A stretch of 64,000 nt of DNA from Rahnella sp. AA (GTDB lineage: Bacteria; Pseudomonadota; Gammaproteobacteria; Enterobacterales; Enterobacteriaceae): positions 1-64,000 of the forward strand of contig NZ_PITQ01000002.1 in assembly GCF_002834385.1 (NCBI RefSeq). Reading direction: 5' to 3'. The translations under genes and the position numbers were made by a program. Below the pieces are notes generated by a model that did no database searches, had not been told where the DNA came from, and saw nothing but the letters and a program-made list of their open reading frames with translations. This document shows, one piece after another, positions 16,649 to 25,847 of the stretch (the stretch's first letter is position 1; every line of letters begins with the position of its first letter).

Positions 16649-18097
16649 ATGGATAACCAGTCCCTCACCGCTTCACAGGCGATTGAGAAGCTCGAAGAAA
16701 TGTACAACAGCTCAGTGGCCGCACTGCGGGATGCCATTAAGGATTTCATCGTTCAGGGAACGTTGCCTGACGCCGGTGCACGCGCTGCCGGATTATTTGT
16801 GTATCCTGAATTACGCGTCAGCTGGGACGGCGTCACACCTGCCAAAAATCCGACGCGGGCCTATGGCCGTTTTTCGCATCCGGGCCGCTACGCCAACACG
16901 ATCACCCATCCTGAGCTGTTTCGCGATTACCTGCTGGAACAGCTTTCCCTGCTCGAAGACGAATATGACGCGCTGATTGAAGTGGTGCCATCGCAGCAGG
17001 AAATCCCTTATTCGTACGTCATTGACGGTTCGGATTTAATGCTGGATCGCTCGATGAGCGCCGGGCTGGCCAAACATTTCCCGACGACCGAATTGTCGCA
17101 GATTGGTGATGAAACGGCTGACGGCCTGCAATATCCGGGCGATACTTTCCCGCTGTCACATTTCAACGCACTGCGTGCCGATTTCTCACTGGCGCGCCTG
17201 CGTCATTACACCGGCACACTTATCGAACATTTCCAGCCGTATGTGCTTTTCACCAATTACACCCGTTACGTTGATGAGTTTGTCAGCTGGGCCTGTGCGC
17301 AAATCGCCGATCCGGACAGCCCGTATGAAGCGCTGGCCTGCGCGGGCAGCGTCTTTATCACCGCTGAGACGCAAAACCCGGAACAGGCAGTCTCTGATCT
17401 GGCGTGGAAAAAACACCAGATGCCCGCCTATCACCTGATTGCCCGTGACGGCGCAGGGATTACGCTGGTTAATATTGGCGTCGGCCCGGCTAATGCAAAA
17501 ACCATCTGTGATCATCTGGCCGTTCTGCGTCCGCACGTCTGGCTGATGATTGGTCACTGTGGCGGTCTGCGCGAAACGCAGTCGATTGGCGATTACGTGC
17601 TGGCGCACGCTTATCTGCGTGACGATCACGTTCTGGACGCGGTTTTACCGCCGGACATCCCGATCCCAAGCATCGCCGAAGTGCAGCGCGCACTGTATGA
17701 CGCCACAAAAATGATGAGCGGCATGCCGGGCGAGGAAGTCAAACAACGCCTGCGCACCGGTACCGTCGTGACGACCGACGACCGCAACTGGGAGCTGCGT
17801 TATGCCGCTTCAGCACTGCGTTTTAATCTCAGCCGCGCGGTTGCGGTAGATATGGAAAGTGCGACAATTGCTGCACAGGGGTATCGGTTCCGTGTTCCCT
17901 ACGGCACATTGTTATGCGTCTCAGATAAGCCGTTGCACGGCGAAATCAAACTGCCGGGGCAGGCGAATAAATTCTACGAGGGCGCTATCTCCGAACATCT
18001 GCAAATCGGCATCTGCGCCATCGACCTGCTGCGTGCCGAGGGGGATCATCTGCATTCACGCAAATTGCGTACCTTTAACGAACCGCCTTTCCGTTAA
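16649..18097 (+). CDS. amn: AMP nucleosidase
   Basis: From the ATG at 16649 (AAAGG upstream) the product is 482 residues, against 484 for E. coli Amn. The N-terminal Amn-specific domain (about residues 1-170) is followed by a nucleoside-phosphorylase-like catalytic domain with ITLVNIGVGPANAKTICDHL, HVWLMIGHCGGLRETQSIGD and AVDMESATIAAQGYRFRVPY. It hydrolyses AMP to adenine and ribose 5-phosphate and regulates cellular AMP. The gene is a single unit with a Pho-like box upstream and a strong terminator after it, and is part of the E. coli-like backbone shiA-amn-yeeO. Confidence 0.97.
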   Translation: MDNQSLTASQAIEKLEEMYNSSVAALRDAIKDFIVQGTLPDAGARAAGLFVYPELRVSWDGVTPAKNPTRAYGRFSHPGRYANTITHPELFRDYLLEQLSLLEDEYDALIEVVPSQQEIPYSYVIDGSDLMLDRSMSAGLAKHFPTTELSQIGDETADGLQYPGDTFPLSHFNALRADFSLARLRHYTGTLIEHFQPYVLFTNYTRYVDEFVSWACAQIADPDSPYEALACAGSVFITAETQNPEQAVSDLAWKKHQMPAYHLIARDGAGITLVNIGVGPANAKTICDHLAVLRPHVWLMIGHCGGLRETQSIGDYVLAHAYLRDDHVLDAVLPPDIPIPSIAEVQRALYDATKMMSGMPGEEVKQRLRTGTVVTTDDRNWELRYAASALRFNLSRAVAVDMESATIAAQGYRFRVPYGTLLCVSDKPLHGEIKLPGQANKFYEGAISEHLQIGICAIDLLRAEGDHLHSRKLRTFNEPPFR

Positions 18098-18132
18098 TTC
18101 TTTTTTAACAATTTAATTAGAGCTTTGGATGA

Positions 18133-18161
18133 AAAAGACTTTGCATAATGCGAAGTCTTTT
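18133..18161 (+). terminator. amn terminator
   Basis: AAAAGACTT (18133-18141) pairs perfectly with AAGTCTTTT (18153-18161), and the loop contains a further GCAT/ATGC pairing. The 3' arm ends in T4. Confidence 0.75.
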
Positions 18162-18211
18162 ACCATCATAATTTAAAACGCTGTTCTACTTTCTGCCACT
18201 CTGGAATTCTC

Positions 18212-19642
18212 TTGCAAAACGTCATCGTCTCTTTGCGCAAAGCCATCGAGCGCACGCCCTGGTACCCCAAACGGCGTTCTTACCGTACTTTGTTCTGGCG
18301 CGAAATCACGCCCCTCGCCGTCCCGATTTTCTTTGAGAATGCCTGCGTCCTGCTGATGGGCGTACTGAGTACTTTTCTGGTCAGCTGGCTGGGCAAAGAG
18401 GCGATGGCCGGCGTGGGTCTGGCTGACAGCTTTAATATGGTCGTGATCTCGTTCTTCGCGGCCGTCGACCTGGGTACTACAGTGGTGGTTGCTTTCAGTC
18501 TCGGCAAGCTCGACCATGAGCGCGCCCGCGCGGCAGCGCGTCAGTCACTGGCGATCATGACTATTTTTGCCGTCCTTCTGGCGGTGCTTCTCCAGTTTTC
18601 CGGGCATGTCATTATCGATATGATTGCCGGTAATGCTGAACCCGAAGTGAAAGAAATGGCGCTTTCGTACCTGCAAATGAGTAGCTGGAGCTATCCGGCA
18701 GCAGCCATTGCGCTGATAGGTTCCGGTGCCCTGCGCGGTGCCGGTAATACCAAGATCCCGATGCTGCTCAACGGCGGGATGAACATCCTCAACCTGGTCA
18801 TCAGCAGCGTGCTCATATACGGTTGCTTCGGCTGGCACGGTCTGGGCTTTATCGGTGCGGGTCTGGGGCTGACCATCGCCCGCTACGTCGGCGCTATTGC
18901 CGTTATTTTTGTGCTGGTGATTGGCTTTAACCCCTCACTGAAGATCTCGCTGAAAAGCTATTTCCTGCCGCTTAATACCAATATTCTGCGTGAAGTGCTG
19001 GGTATTGGCATCCCTGCCAGTATTGAGTCCGTATTGTTCAATGGCGGTAAGTTGCTGACGCAGGTATTTGTCGCAGGCATGGGGACCAACGTGATTGCGG
19101 GTAACTTTATCGCCTTCTCGATTGCCGCCCTGATTAACCTGCCGGGGAACGCCTTAGGGTCAGCTTCGACCATTATTGTCGGCACCCGTCTGGGCAAGGG
19201 GCAAATCGCCCAGTCAGAACGTCAGTTGCGTCATATATTCTGGTTATCTACCTTCGGCCTCTGCGTACTGGCCTTCCTTTCGGTCCCCTTTGCCGGCGTT
19301 CTCGCACGGTTTTATACCAATGAGCAGGATGTCATCGACGTCGTTAAAATCCTCATCTGGCTGAATGCCGCCTTTATGCCGTTCTGGGCTGCATCATGGG
19401 TCTTACCGGCTGGCCTGAAAGGCGCACGCGACGCCCGCTTCACGATGTATATCTCCATGCTCGGCATGTGGGGCTGTCGCATAGTGTTCGGCTACTTCCT
19501 CGGCATCGTCCTCGGTTTTGGCGTCGTGGGCATCTGGCTCGGGATGTTCCTCGACTGGATTGTACGTGGGATATTTTTCTACTGGCGTATGGCCAGCGGC
19601 CGCTGGCTGTGGAAATACCCTAAAGTGAAAAAAACCGGATAA
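18212..19642 (+). CDS. yeeO: MATE-family FMN/FAD exporter YeeO
   Basis: The 476-residue protein is a MATE transporter with two six-helix bundles. WREITPLAVPIFFENACVLL, LVSWLGKEAMAGVGLADSFN, YPAAAIALIGSGALRGAGNT and GFKGARDAR-type (here AGLKGARDARFTMYIS) segments agree with my recollection of E. coli YeeO, which exports flavins and a dipeptide. It lacks the roughly 60-residue N-terminal extension annotated in E. coli (547 aa). The annotated start at 18212 is TTG (TTGCAAAACGTC), so a different start is possible. Adjacent to amn as in E. coli, but without the neighbouring asn tRNAs. It converges on citB with an 8-bp gap. Confidence 0.9.
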   Translation: MQNVIVSLRKAIERTPWYPKRRSYRTLFWREITPLAVPIFFENACVLLMGVLSTFLVSWLGKEAMAGVGLADSFNMVVISFFAAVDLGTTVVVAFSLGKLDHERARAAARQSLAIMTIFAVLLAVLLQFSGHVIIDMIAGNAEPEVKEMALSYLQMSSWSYPAAAIALIGSGALRGAGNTKIPMLLNGGMNILNLVISSVLIYGCFGWHGLGFIGAGLGLTIARYVGAIAVIFVLVIGFNPSLKISLKSYFLPLNTNILREVLGIGIPASIESVLFNGGKLLTQVFVAGMGTNVIAGNFIAFSIAALINLPGNALGSASTIIVGTRLGKGQIAQSERQLRHIFWLSTFGLCVLAFLSVPFAGVLARFYTNEQDVIDVVKILIWLNAAFMPFWAASWVLPAGLKGARDARFTMYISMLGMWGCRIVFGYFLGIVLGFGVVGIWLGMFLDWIVRGIFFYWRMASGRWLWKYPKVKKTG

Positions 19643-19650
19643 ACAACGCA

Positions 19651-20340
19651 TTACGCCCGCCGGTACATCCGGCGGGGATGTCCGATTTTTCCGTAGAGCA
19701 TTTCCACCCGCAAATCGCCTTTTTGCACACAGTGTTCCAGATAACGCCGGGCAGTGGTTTTACTCAGACCTGTTTCACCTACCACCTCATCCACCGAAAA
19801 GCAGCGCTCTGCCTCCTGCATAAAAATTCTTTCCACCAGATTCAGGGTATTTTCCTCAATACCCTTATTCCCCGCTTTAGGTGTGAAATCCTTCGCCTGC
19901 AGCTGATATAAACTGTCAACGTTTTGCTGATCCACAACCTTCCAGGCGCGCTGGGTCTGGCTAAACTGGATAAAACGCTCCAGCGACTGTTGCAAACGAT
20001 TCCACGAAACCGGTTTAAGAATGTAATCAAAAGCCCCGCAACGGATCGCCTGACTGCAGGTATTCATATCGCTGGCTGCCGTAATAAAAATCACCGAGCA
20101 ATTGGTTTTCTTGAGCAGATCGTTTTCAATCAGGGAGATGCCCTGTCCGTCAGGTAAATAATTATCCAGCAGCAACAACTGCGGACGCTTTTCTTCAATG
20201 AGCACTCTTGCCTCTCGCAACGTAGAGGCAACCCCAACCAGCCGTAACCAGCGATGGTTATCGATAAGTTCGGCATATAACTGTGCCAGCTGGTTTTCAT
20301 CTTCCACAATCATTACGTCAATCATTTCCGCTTGCATCAT
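19651..20340 (-). CDS. citB: citrate-responsive response regulator CitB/DpiA
   Basis: The 229-residue protein has an N-terminal receiver with the acidic pair in VMIVEDENQL, the phospho-acceptor Asp in PQLLLLDNYLPDGQG (about residue 58) and the conserved Lys in FDYILKPVSW. The C-terminal DNA-binding domain is of the CitB type (CFSVDEVVGETGLSKTTARR YLEHCV, given here as two parts). Length equals CitB/DpiA. Its start overlaps the end of citA by 4 bp, so kinase and regulator are translationally coupled. The expected targets are the divergent citS operon promoters in 22008-22363. Confidence 0.93.
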   Translation of the reverse strand: MMQAEMIDVMIVEDENQLAQLYAELIDNHRWLRLVGVASTLREARVLIEEKRPQLLLLDNYLPDGQGISLIENDLLKKTNCSVIFITAASDMNTCSQAIRCGAFDYILKPVSWNRLQQSLERFIQFSQTQRAWKVVDQQNVDSLYQLQAKDFTPKAGNKGIEENTLNLVERIFMQEAERCFSVDEVVGETGLSKTTARRYLEHCVQKGDLRVEMLYGKIGHPRRMYRRA

Positions 20341-22007
20341 TTACTCTCTTCCAGTTCTTTCGGCCAGATGGATACCGGCCCACAGCCCGTCGTCATATCG
20401 TTAGCGTTTTTTGGGATAAAGACAGAAAAAACCGCTCCCGTCGGTGAGTTATCTGAAACCTCAATACTTCCCCCCGCATGGCTGACATAGCTGGCAACCA
20501 GATGCAGCCCCAGCCCGTGGTCCCCTTCAGGCTTCGAAGTCACTCCAAGTGAAAAAATTCGCTCCCGCCATTCTGGTGCAATGCCAATACCGTGGTCAGC
20601 GACTTCAATCACCAGTTCATTCGCAGCACAGACGATATATACCTCGACCGGCTCAGCCTCACAGCCGCGCAACAGGGTTGCTTCGATGGCGTTATCCAGC
20701 AGATTTCCGATAACCGACATCAGCTCAGTTTCACTGAGCGTTGCGGGTAAGCGAGCTAACCTGCAGGCCGGGTCGAAAACCAGCTCGACGCCCTTTTCCC
20801 GCGCACGGGCATATTTACCCAGTAACAGCCCGCATAGCTGGGGCGAGCAGAATCGGGCAGAAACGAAATCCAGCAATTCCTGCGCACTTTCGGACTGCGC
20901 TTCGATGTAGCGGATCGCTTCGTCGTAACGGCCCATATGCAACAAACCAGCAAGCGTTGCAGTCCAGTTCAGTTGCTCATGGCGCATCACCCGCAGATTG
21001 TCGGCATATCGCTGAACCTGGCTGAGCTGAATACTAAGCCGGTCAATATCGCTGCAATCGCGGAAGGTGATCACCCAGCCCTGCAACTGGTTTTCGAGCA
21101 TGATCCGCACACGGCTGGCAATTACCGTCAGGTTATTAAACAGGCAGATTTCATCGTGAATATCTTTTTCCAGCATCACCTGAGGATTAAAAAAACTGAC
21201 CGGCGCAACAACGTGTTTAAGCGGCTGTCCACGCAATTCGCGCGAAGGCGTATTCAGGCCCAGCAGCTTTTTAGCCGCCTGATTGATCACAGCAATACGG
21301 GATTGCTCATCAATCGCGATCACCCCTTCGTAAATAGACTCCATCAGCGCTTTTTGCTGACGAACCAGCAGACCAATGTCCCGCGGCTCAAGCGAAAACA
21401 TCTGTTTTTTGATAGAACGGGAAAAAAACCAGGAGAAGGTGAACAGCGCCAGCAGCAACGTCGTCGCCGTCAGTAAAATACTGATGACTTTCTCTGTCGT
21501 CAGGTTATTGATATGGCTGGTGAGATAACCGACAGAAACGATGCCGATAACTTTACCCTCCGCATTGAAAATCGGTGCCTTGCTGCGCAGCGACAACCCG
21601 ATGCCGCCCAGCCGGATAGTGGTGATACTTTTCCCTGCCAGCACCTCAGTATTGTCGCCACCAACCAGCATTTCGCCCACACGATCAGCATAGATTGAGT
21701 GAAACAGATGTACCGCGTTGCCATCCCCAATCACCATATAACTGGCGTCACTGTGCGCAGAAATATTCTTCATTAAACTATTAATTTTTGAAAAATCCCT
21801 ATTTTCAACTGCCGAAATTAAAGAAGGAATAAGTGCAATTTCCTCCGCCTGAACTTTTGCCCGCACCCCCATATCTTCATATAACTGGCGCTCTATATCA
21901 TGGTAATAATAAATACCCACGATCGAAAAAAGTGTTACGAATAAGACAACCAGGTAAGTAAACAACTTAATCTGAAAGGAGAACCGGAACCGCATAGGAG
22001 AACCCAT
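20337..22007 (-). CDS. citA: citrate sensor histidine kinase CitA/DpiB
   Basis: The 556-residue kinase has a first helix at residues 12-33, a periplasmic PAS domain of CitA type (about 40-175), a second helix (VISILLTATTLLLALFTFSW), a cytoplasmic PAS (about 215-310) and a kinase core with H-box RVMRHEQLNWTATLAGLLHM, N-box GNLLDNAIEAT and G-boxes ADHGIGIAPEW and DHGLGLHLVA. Of the citrate-binding residues known from Klebsiella CitA, the distal Arg/Lys (SLRSKAP) and the second His are present, but the first Arg of the RxxH motif is His (VHLFH). No good Shine-Dalgarno fits either Met 1 (22007) or Met 5 (21995), so the start is uncertain. Coupled to citB. Confidence 0.92.
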   Translation of the reverse strand: MGSPMRFRFSFQIKLFTYLVVLFVTLFSIVGIYYYHDIERQLYEDMGVRAKVQAEEIALIPSLISAVENRDFSKINSLMKNISAHSDASYMVIGDGNAVHLFHSIYADRVGEMLVGGDNTEVLAGKSITTIRLGGIGLSLRSKAPIFNAEGKVIGIVSVGYLTSHINNLTTEKVISILLTATTLLLALFTFSWFFSRSIKKQMFSLEPRDIGLLVRQQKALMESIYEGVIAIDEQSRIAVINQAAKKLLGLNTPSRELRGQPLKHVVAPVSFFNPQVMLEKDIHDEICLFNNLTVIASRVRIMLENQLQGWVITFRDCSDIDRLSIQLSQVQRYADNLRVMRHEQLNWTATLAGLLHMGRYDEAIRYIEAQSESAQELLDFVSARFCSPQLCGLLLGKYARAREKGVELVFDPACRLARLPATLSETELMSVIGNLLDNAIEATLLRGCEAEPVEVYIVCAANELVIEVADHGIGIAPEWRERIFSLGVTSKPEGDHGLGLHLVASYVSHAGGSIEVSDNSPTGAVFSVFIPKNANDMTTGCGPVSIWPKELEESK

Positions 22008-22363
22008 GATTTAAAAAATAATAATAACAGTGGCAAAACTTTACCATTTCGAAATATTCCCGCCAGCGTTGAAAACAAAAGTTGCGAGACGTGCCGCAGA
22101 ACAAAATCAGTCACCACAAGCCATGCAGAGCAATGCCCATTATTAACAACATGTATTTCACCATATATTAACAGGAATAATATAATTACAAATAACACCA
22201 TAAAAACCACAGGCCGATATATTAATAAATGCCTTTTAATTTAATTAAAACCATAAAAACCTTTCACTCCTTTAAAATACCGCGTTTAATTTGCGGCATC
22301 TCACATAATACCGGGGATTAACTCTCATACACTCCCTGCACAAATTGACACAGGGGATTCATC
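22008..22363. promoter_or_regulatory. citA-citS divergent promoter region
   Basis: The 356-bp AT-rich region between the divergent citAB and citS operons holds no credible gene. Runs such as the TTTAATTTAATTAAA-type segment near 22231-22246 and a half CRP-like TCACA (22309-22313) fit a CitB/CRP-controlled divergent promoter, as in Klebsiella. Exact sites cannot be fixed by eye. Confidence 0.5.
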
Positions 22364-23728
22364 ATGAGTACAACCGACGACACCTATTCTGTTCCCGCAG
22401 AATCTGCTTCTGCAAAACAGCTCTCATTAAAAGAAAAGTGGTGGCACATTCTCGACACCTGGAAAATTGGCATTATTCCTTTGCCACTGTTTGTGATGGC
22501 CGGTGTGCTTATCGCCATCGACTGCCTGGACGGCAAACTGCCGAGCGATATTGTGGTGATGGTCGCCACGTTAGCGTTTTTTGGCTTTGCCTGCGGTGAG
22601 TTTGGCAAACGCCTCCCGCTTATCGGGAAAATGGGAGCCGCAGCTATCTGCGCCACTTTCATTCCTTCCGCACTGGTTTATTACGGGCTGCTGCCGGATG
22701 TGGTGGTTGAATCGACCACCAAATTCTACAAAAGCACCAACATTCTGTATCTCTACATCTGCTGCATCATTGTCGGCAGCATCATGAGTATGGATCGCAA
22801 AGTGCTTATTCAGGGCTTCATGCGCATCTTCTTCCCGATGTTATGCGGCGAAGTCGTCGGCATGCTGGTCGGTATGGGCGTTGGCCTGACACTGGGCATG
22901 GAGCCTTTCCAGATCTTCTTCTTCCTGATCCTGCCAATTATGGCCGGTGGCGTGGGTGAAGGGGCAATTCCGTTATCTATCGGATACGCAACCTTGCTGC
23001 ATATGGATCAGGGCGTAGCGCTGGGCCGTATTCTGCCTATCGTGATGCTCGGTGGCCTGACCGCCATTGTTATCTCAGGTTCACTCAATCAGCTCGGTAA
23101 ACGCTACCCGCACCTGACCGGTGAAGGCCAGCTTATGCCTTCCGCCAAAAATGCCACCGCAGACAAAAACGCACCGTCGGCTACCAGTGGTAAAACCGAT
23201 GTCACGACCATTGCTGCAGGCGCCCTGCTGGCAGTTCTGCTTTATATGGTCGGCATGCTGTTACACAAACTGATTGGCCTGCCTGCACCGGTCGGCATGC
23301 TGTTTGCGGCTGTTGCGCTAAAACTGGCACACGGTGTCTCGCCTCGCCTGCTGGAAGGTTCGCAGGTGGTGTACAAGTTCTTCCAGACGTCTGTAACCTA
23401 TCCGATTCTGTTCGCCGTCGGCGTTGCAATTACCCCGTGGAATGAACTGGTCGCCGCGTTCACCCTTTCCAATCTTCTGGTCATCATCAGCACCGTCGGC
23501 GCACTGGTTGCCACCGGTTTCTTCGTGGGCAAGAAAATTGGTATGCACCCGATCGACGTCGCCATCGTGTCCTGCTGCCAGAGTGGCCAGGGCGGTACCG
23601 GCGACGTCGCGATCCTGACAGCAGGGAACCGCATGCAACTGATGCCGTTTGCACAAATCGCGACCCGTATTGGTGGGGCGATCAACGTCTCGGTTGCGTT
23701 GCTGGTACTCGGTAACTTCCTTGTCTGA
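22364..23728 (+). CDS. citS: citrate:sodium symporter CitS (2HCT family)
   Basis: The 454-residue membrane protein has the two reentrant-loop GGxG motifs that define 2-hydroxycarboxylate transporters: IMAGGVGEGAIPLSIGYA near residues 195-212 and CCQSGQGGTGDVAILTAG near residues 405-422, the latter followed by the conserved citrate-site Arg segment (NRMQLMPFAQIATRIGG). Length and motifs agree with Klebsiella CitS (446 aa), which couples citrate uptake to Na+. It opens the operon citS-FAH-citCDEFXG-hydrolase and is divergent from citAB. Confidence 0.94.
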   Translation: MSTTDDTYSVPAESASAKQLSLKEKWWHILDTWKIGIIPLPLFVMAGVLIAIDCLDGKLPSDIVVMVATLAFFGFACGEFGKRLPLIGKMGAAAICATFIPSALVYYGLLPDVVVESTTKFYKSTNILYLYICCIIVGSIMSMDRKVLIQGFMRIFFPMLCGEVVGMLVGMGVGLTLGMEPFQIFFFLILPIMAGGVGEGAIPLSIGYATLLHMDQGVALGRILPIVMLGGLTAIVISGSLNQLGKRYPHLTGEGQLMPSAKNATADKNAPSATSGKTDVTTIAAGALLAVLLYMVGMLLHKLIGLPAPVGMLFAAVALKLAHGVSPRLLEGSQVVYKFFQTSVTYPILFAVGVAITPWNELVAAFTLSNLLVIISTVGALVATGFFVGKKIGMHPIDVAIVSCCQSGQGGTGDVAILTAGNRMQLMPFAQIATRIGGAINVSVALLVLGNFLV

Positions 23729-23781
23729 CCGTATCCGACATGCATGGATGTTTTTAGATTGATTTTATTCAGGACAAGATT

Positions 23782-24651
23782 ATGAAACTGGCAAGTTATC
23801 TCTATCAGGGGCGCAAGTCCTACGGCATTGCAACGGAGAACGGCATGATCGACCTCGGTCGTCATCTCGGTCAGCGTTACCCGGATCTTAAAGCCCTGCT
23901 GGCAGGCAATGCACTGCCTCAGGCTCAGGAACTGACAACCCTGCCTGCCAATCTGGATTTTAACGACCTGACGTTTTTGCCGGTCATCCAGAATCCGGAA
24001 AAAATTCTCTGCGTCGGGATGAACTACGCAGAAAAACGCAAAGAGTTTGATCAGCATAACCCTGCACCAACGCTGTTCGTCCGCTTTGCTGATTCTCAAA
24101 CCGGGCACGCCTCTCCGATTATCAAACCGAGCCGATCCGTCGAGTTTGATTATGAAGGTGAGCTGGCCGTCATCATCGGCTCTGCGGGCGAAAATATTGC
24201 GCGGGAAAACGCCCTGTCCCACGTTGCAGGCTACAGCTGCTACATGGACGGATCCGCCCGTGACTGGCAGCACACCTGGTTTACCGCCGGTAAAAACTGG
24301 CGTCAGACCGGTGCTTTTGGCCCGTGGATGACCACGGCGGATGAAATTCCTGACCCGCATGCGCTGGCGATCCGCACCTGGCTCAACGGCAATATGGTTC
24401 AGGACGACAACACCCGCAGCATGATCCACAAAGTCGCCGAGCTGATTGAGTACATCAGCACCTTTACCTCACTGAGCGCAGGCGACGTCATCATCACCGG
24501 CTCTCCGGGAGGCGTGGGCAAAAAACGTGTGCCGCCGCTGTTCATGAAACCCGGTGACCGTATTGAAGTGGAAATCGAAAAGATTGGTCATCTCAGCAAT
24601 GTGATTGTGGCGGCAGATCGTCAGGTGAGTCATGCCCCGGCAGCGCATTGA
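23782..24651 (+). CDS. FAH-superfamily protein, candidate oxaloacetate decarboxylase
   Basis: The 289-residue protein has the fumarylacetoacetate-hydrolase fold: an N-terminal lid domain (about 1-70), KILCVGMNYAEKRKEFDQH at 75-95, metal-binding acidic residues in EFDYEGELAVIIG, GYSCYMDGSARDWQ, and the C-terminal GDVIITGSPGGVGKKRVPP loop. FAH relatives include acylpyruvases, 2-oxo-hept-3-ene-dioate hydratases and soluble, metal-dependent oxaloacetate decarboxylases (FAHD1, Cg1458). It lies 53 bp after citS and before citC, the place where Klebsiella has oadGAB. It is inferred to decarboxylate the oxaloacetate released by citrate lyase; this is not shown. Confidence 0.85.
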   Translation: MKLASYLYQGRKSYGIATENGMIDLGRHLGQRYPDLKALLAGNALPQAQELTTLPANLDFNDLTFLPVIQNPEKILCVGMNYAEKRKEFDQHNPAPTLFVRFADSQTGHASPIIKPSRSVEFDYEGELAVIIGSAGENIARENALSHVAGYSCYMDGSARDWQHTWFTAGKNWRQTGAFGPWMTTADEIPDPHALAIRTWLNGNMVQDDNTRSMIHKVAELIEYISTFTSLSAGDVIITGSPGGVGKKRVPPLFMKPGDRIEVEIEKIGHLSNVIVAADRQVSHAPAAH

Positions 24652-24672
24652 GAAATTGAAACACGACAACAC

Positions 24673-24693
24673 CGCCGGGCACTCTGCCCGGCG
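24673..24693 (+). promoter_or_regulatory. strong hairpin between the FAH gene and citC
   Basis: CGCCGGGC (24673-24680) pairs perfectly with GCCCGGCG (24686-24693) across ACTCT. It is followed by CTTTCG rather than a T-run. It may attenuate transcription into citC or stabilise the upstream mRNA end, separating citS-FAH dosage from the lyase genes. Confidence 0.5.
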
Positions 24694-24737
24694 CTTTCGA
24701 CATTGCTTTAATCAGCACCCGATATCAGGAACGCATT

Positions 24738-25832
24738 ATGTTCAGCCGTGACGAACCGGACTTTCACGTCATTTCTGCCACCCACCCGCCAGCAGGCATG
24801 CTGGAGGATATCCGCGCCTTGTTGCAACAAAGCCAGCTCGGCATGGATGACGACATAGAACAGTTCGTCGTGGCCTGTTCCGGACGCCGGCTGATTGGAT
24901 GCGCCGGTCTGGTCAGCAATACCATCAAATGTGTCGCGGTTGCCGCAGACTGGCGCGGGGAAAATCTCAGTGCCAGATTACTGGGTGAAGTCGAAAATCT
25001 GGCAGTGCTGAGCGGCAATTTCCATCTGTTTCTGTACACCCGCCCGGCAAACCTTGAACGCTTTCGTGGATGCGGATTTTACCCGCTGGTGCAATGGGAC
25101 GACGTTGCCGTACTCATGGAGAATACGCCGGTCGGTATCAGCCATTACTGCCGCTCCCTGCAGCGCCATTATCACAGCGGCCAGCGCATCGGTGCCGTCG
25201 TGATGAATGCGAATCCTTTTACACTCGGGCACCGTTACCTGGCAGAGCAGGCAGCGGCGACCTGCGACTGGTTACACGTATTTGTGGTCAGCGAAGATGT
25301 GTCGTATTTCCCGTTTCAGGAACGTCTGGAAATGGTGCGTCAGGGTGTGGCGGACATGCCTAATGTCACCGTACATGCCGGCTCGGAATATCTGATTTCC
25401 CGTGCAACATTTCCTGGCTATTTCCTCAAGGAGGCCGGGCTGGTGAATCAGGCATGGAGCGTGATGGATTTGCTGATTTTCCGCCAATATATCGCGCCAG
25501 CGCTGGGCATTACTCACCGTTTTGTCGGCAGCGAACCCTTCTGCCCGGTCACGCACCAGTACAACTGCGACATGCACGACTGGCTGGAAACACCGTCCCG
25601 TTCGGCCTCAAAACCTCTGACAGTCATTGAACTGCCGCGTAAACGTCATGCCGGTGGCATCGCGATTTCAGCTTCTGAGGTTCGCGCATTGCTGAAAACC
25701 CATCAGTTGCCCCGCATCCGCGACATTGTTCCGCCCAGCACGTATGCACATCTTGAACATCATTATTCCGCCGATGCGCCCGCAGAAACAGCGCGTAGCG
25801 GCGAGTTCATTATTTCAACATCACTTTGTTAA
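24738..25832 (+). CDS. citC: [citrate (pro-3S)-lyase] ligase CitC
   Basis: The 364-residue protein has an N-terminal acetyltransferase-like (GNAT) domain (about 1-140; FVVACSGRRLIGCAGLVSNT) and a C-terminal nucleotidyltransferase domain with GAVVMNANPFTLGHRYLAEQ near residues 150-170 (the TxGH version of the HxGH signature). E. coli CitC is about 352 residues. It acetylates the prosthetic-group thiol of CitD with acetate and ATP, which activates citrate lyase. The GATSEV-type end, here IAISASEVRALL, matches the family. It starts 86 bp after the FAH gene and 15 bp before citD. Confidence 0.95.
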   Translation: MFSRDEPDFHVISATHPPAGMLEDIRALLQQSQLGMDDDIEQFVVACSGRRLIGCAGLVSNTIKCVAVAADWRGENLSARLLGEVENLAVLSGNFHLFLYTRPANLERFRGCGFYPLVQWDDVAVLMENTPVGISHYCRSLQRHYHSGQRIGAVVMNANPFTLGHRYLAEQAAATCDWLHVFVVSEDVSYFPFQERLEMVRQGVADMPNVTVHAGSEYLISRATFPGYFLKEAGLVNQAWSVMDLLIFRQYIAPALGITHRFVGSEPFCPVTHQYNCDMHDWLETPSRSASKPLTVIELPRKRHAGGIAISASEVRALLKTHQLPRIRDIVPPSTYAHLEHHYSADAPAETARSGEFIISTSLC

Positions 25833-25847
25833 AGCAGGAAAAAACGA

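Noticed and set aside
23398..24429. 343-aa minus-strand ORF opposite citS and the FAH gene
   Set aside because: It spans two well-identified sense genes and their gap, has mixed composition and no motif.
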